Below, piece after piece: positions 61,037-64,000 of a stretch of DNA of 64,000 bases (positions within the stretch are counted from its first letter, which is position 1; each line of letters opens with the position of its first letter). The DNA is taken from contig NC_063265.1 of assembly GCF_019578655.1 (NCBI RefSeq), positions 18,648,285 to 18,712,284 on the forward strand, given 5' to 3'. The DNA comes from Ricinus communis (taxonomy: Eukaryota > Streptophyta > Magnoliopsida > Malpighiales > Euphorbiaceae). The notes below the pieces were generated by a model. It was not told where the DNA came from, did not search any database, and saw only the letters and a program-made list of their open reading frames with translations. The translations under genes and the position numbers were made by a program.

Positions 61037-62000
61037 TCATCCTGCCAATGAATGTTTCTTCCCTGTAAATGGCTGAAACTGTTTTCTCTTTGGAGTTTCA
61101 GTTTTGGCAATCTTGTTCTTTGGCTCTTTAGATTTGCTTTCAGCATCAGAGGAACCAAACACCACCTTTCCTGGACGTTTCCTTGATCTGAACTGGGACT
61201 CAGTTGCCATGCTTGTATCTGTATCAACAGTTTGCTTATTTTTCTGAACAGAAGATGAAGCCAACTCTGCCCCAGGCTTCTCATCCAAATGTCTAGCTAC
61301 TCCTGTAAATGGAATGATTTCGGTTCCTCTCCCTCCCTTGGCTCTTCCTCCTCTTCCTTTCTTTAATCTGTTTAGCTGGTTTTACAGGCTCTTTATAATC
61401 CAGAGGAGGTGCAAAATCAACCTCACAGTCCGTATCAAGAACACAAACAGCAGAAGATGGCCTGGTCTCGACTATATCAATAACAAAATCCTTACAGTTA
61501 TGATTGATCATAATAGTATCTCCAGTGGTAAGGCAAAATAACTTGGAACTCAAAACCAGGGCAGCTTTGGGGTTGAGAATTCCCATGAAATCCATAGAAT
61601 GAGGTTGTAGTTTTACGTAAGTTCCTTTTCCAGTCTGATACTATTCAGGACAACGAGCTCACCTTCCTGCAGGTGCAAGTTCTTCATCATCCAATTCGGC
61701 AAGAATACCGAACCCTTTTGGCAGTGAACTCATGCACTCCGCAATGTGAAACACATACCTTGGAGTCATTGCAGATTTCGAATAGCATTGGGAAGTCGAC
61801 ATGCAAATCCAAGAGACGATCCAAAACAGATTGGGGCATTGTGATCTGATCACCATGCTCAAGATGATCATTCCCAATTAGTGACACAGGATAGCACATG
61901 TAAGTGGAGCGAAAACTACTTTCCTCAAAGAAGTCATATCTTGACAACAACTGACCACTTTTTCACCCAAGGATTCACGATTCTCCTCTAAATTCTCCAT
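61037..62000 (-). pseudogene. UFD1: intronless UFD1-like copy with frameshifts
   Basis: The sequence follows ubiquitin fusion degradation protein 1 from end to end without introns. In order: an ATG at 62000 with an atypical lead, FRSTYMCYPVSLIGN, LEHGDQITMPQSVLDRL, DFPMLFEICN, HCGVHEF, FLPNWMMKNLHLQEGE, TYVKLQPHSMDF, LTTGDTIM, DIVETRPSSAV, DTDCEVDFAPPLDYKEP, PFTGVARHLDEKP, and FTGKKHSLAG before the stop. These pieces lie in several frames, with shifts near 61955, 61712, 61625, 61360 and 61318. Intact UFD1 acts with NPL4 and CDC48 in extracting ubiquitinated proteins. Lack of introns points to a retrocopy, and the lesions mean no full product. Divergence from usual UFD1 is high, so the copy is old or came from a diverged parent. 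Confidence 0.85.
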
Positions 62001-62501
62001 GTTATCTGCTATTTAAATAGGGTTCAGTGGGGGTGTAGCCTCTCTATGGTCCTTTTGGAGATTTGACTCTCCGAATTCGAGTTAGAATAGTACCTTTTTC
62101 TTAAAAAAATAAAATAAAATATATCGGATAACAGTTATTCCTTGATTTTTTTAGACATTCTAATATATTTGATTCTACATAATAATTATATATTTCATGA
62201 AATTTTATGTTCAAAGGAAAAGTTAAAATCTTCTAGTTTTATAAAATTGAACTTTCATAAAAGAAAGAAAAGAGGTTTTTCTAAATGGAAAAATCAAAGC
62301 TACTTTATAACTAGGGGCAAATTCTACTTTTTATTTTTATATTTTCAAAATACAAAAATTACTATAGATGCAAATTGTACTCGTAGGTTTTGAAACATTG
62401 TCGGTTTGTTTTTTAGTTGACGATGTTCCTCTAAACTGTTTATTCTTTAATCTCTCAAGAAGTTTAGTTTTTTTAATGTATTTCTTTTTCTTCTTCTCAT
62501 C

Positions 62502-62536
<35 letters not shown>

Positions 62537-64000
62537 GACATATAAAATGATATTTTTATAATAATTTTAAAATTTTAGATATTTTTATTTTAAAATTTTA
62601 AACTTTTATTAATATGTTTTGTATTTTCTTTTATTTGTCTTTTTTTATATAATTTTTTTAAATTTTTGTCTCATATTATCACATAAATAAGCAGAAATTT
62701 ATCTAAACAAGAATTCTTGAGCGGAGAGTAATCAGAACTATTACTCACAACGTTAAAAATATTTTATTAATAAAAAATATAAATCATAAATTCTAATTCC
62801 TAAATATTATTTTTCAATTAGCTGAAGATATAAATACTTTTAAAAAGTTCATTTTAATAATATAAATATAATTTGTTATTAATATTATTAAATTATAGAA
62901 ATTTAAAGTTAACTTTTTATTTAAAGATATTAATAAAATAAGAATTTAGTGATTGTTAATTGTTTTGTTTAATATGTTTTATGTTAATTTTAAAACAACA
63001 TGTTTTATTTAAGAAATAATAGAAATGACTTATCATTTCAAATATAATCTTATAAAAAAAATTGAAAAAGTAAAATTTCTCAAACAGATATAACTCAGGT
63101 GCTAAATTCTTGAAAAATATTTTACAAAATTAAGTTAATATATCACCCTTTCGTCATTATTAGGGAAAAAAGAAAAAAAGACAATTTTGACTTTTAAAAA
63201 AATTCTTACAATAAGAATGAAGACCACTCTTAATGAATAAATATAATAATTTAATACGTATTAAAATTTATTTTATAATCTAAATATATTTTAAATATTT
63301 TATTATATTTTATTAATACAACTTAATTTTTTATAAAGTTAAGAAAAATTAATTATAAAAATAGTGCTTAAACTTGGTAAGATTTAATAATTAAGTGCTA
63401 AAACTTTTGAGAGTTACAATTTGGTGTATAAATCTAGTAAATTCTTACAATTTAGTATATATAGCATGTCAACAACATGTTAAATATTATCTATATTAAC
63501 TTATTTTAAAGATAATTATAAAATAGTATACCAACTTGTTAAAATTTAATAATTAAGTGTTTAAATTCTTTAAAGTTATAATTAAATTTGTAAATTTATA
63601 AAATATTAATATTTGAGTATATAATACTAGTCACTTTATATATATAAAAAATCTGATGTAAACAAATCAAATTCTATTATATTTTCATAGTAAAAAATAA
63701 TATTTACGTGGAGGATAGCTCTTTCATTTAAACAATAGAAATAATAAAGATAGATAAATACTATATATATTATAAGTAAATGTATTAGTAATTAAGATTA
63801 TAGTCAAGACTATCATTTTAAATAATAACCAATTTATTTTAGATGTTTCTATATAGTGATAGGTTGACTAAATTGCAAGTATTTGCTAAGTTCGCATAAT
63901 GAGTTATAATTTAAAAAAATTTAAACACATAACTGTTAAATTTTAATAAATTTATGTATTATTTTTTTAATTATTTAAATTTTTTTATATAGATGACCAA
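62001..64000. other. AT-rich terminal stretch
   Basis: No coding sequence. It includes an (AAT)n microsatellite at about 62502-62536 of roughly 12 units, and the diverged direct repeat listed next. Confidence 0.6.
63366..63630. repeat. diverged direct repeat, two units of about 100 bp
   Basis: Units at about 63366-63470 and 63524-63630 share the order: CTTG.TAA.ATTTAATAATTAAGTG, a CTT..GAGTTA/CTTTAAAGTTA piece, a TGTA.A..TA.AA segment and ATATTTGAGTATATA/ACAATTTAGTATATA. Mismatches are frequent. It is probably part of an old mobile element or a local duplication. Confidence 0.5.

Noticed and set aside
1..64000. Known conserved microRNA precursors
   Set aside because: I looked for mature sequences of common families (miR156, 166, 169, 172, 393, 396, 398, 482) by eye and saw none; a covariance search would be needed to exclude others.

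Overview
The window is nuclear DNA of a dicot plant. Evidence: very AT-rich intergenic DNA, GT-AG spliced genes with short exons, pyrimidine-rich leaders, an intron-free tRNA-Ser, and only plant families with dicot-type sequences. The protein sequences and the repeat flavour look like Malpighiales, perhaps Euphorbiaceae such as castor bean, but that is an inference. I found no bacterial operon, CRISPR array, virus or organelle insert.

Layout. 1-5580 is AT-rich repeat DNA with a perfect 30-bp inverted repeat and a diverged direct duplication. A HAT14-type HD-ZIP II gene (+, 5953-7517) faces, tail to tail, a TBR-type trichome-birefringence/PC-esterase gene (-, 12730-15365). A 12-kb gene-poor stretch (15.4-27.5 kb) holds degraded mobile-element-like DNA. 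Then come a four-exon gene for a WRC-like nuclear protein with a diverged zinc motif (+, 27542-28646), a foldback element, a chloroplast thioredoxin-like 3-1 gene with an 18-nt microexon (+, 30894-32618) and tRNA-Ser(GCU). A cluster of minus-strand loci follows: a broken PPR gene carrying an LTR-like insert (34.4-36.7 kb), a PTI1-like kinase (37.6-39.8 kb) and a SINAT2-type RING E3 ligase (41.8-43.6 kb).

From 44.8 to 56.8 kb there is no intact gene. This stretch holds a duplicated block with one split copy, a minisatellite of about 64 bp, a GAGCTC-rich repeat, two opposite-strand remnants of LINE RNase H and a PRP38 retro-pseudogene. A two-exon GCP3/SPC98 gene (+, 56901-59599) follows, then a frameshifted intronless UFD1-like copy (-, 61037-62000) and AT-rich sequence to the end.

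The genes are unrelated housekeeping and regulatory loci and do not form a pathway or cluster. The main points of interest are gene decay by insertion and retroposition, a diverged WRC zinc motif, a microexon, a mobile-element-like foldback inside an intron, and a long open frame in the SINAT2 leader. I see no convincing new biological system. Exon joins were worked out by hand from reading frames and GT/AG sites.
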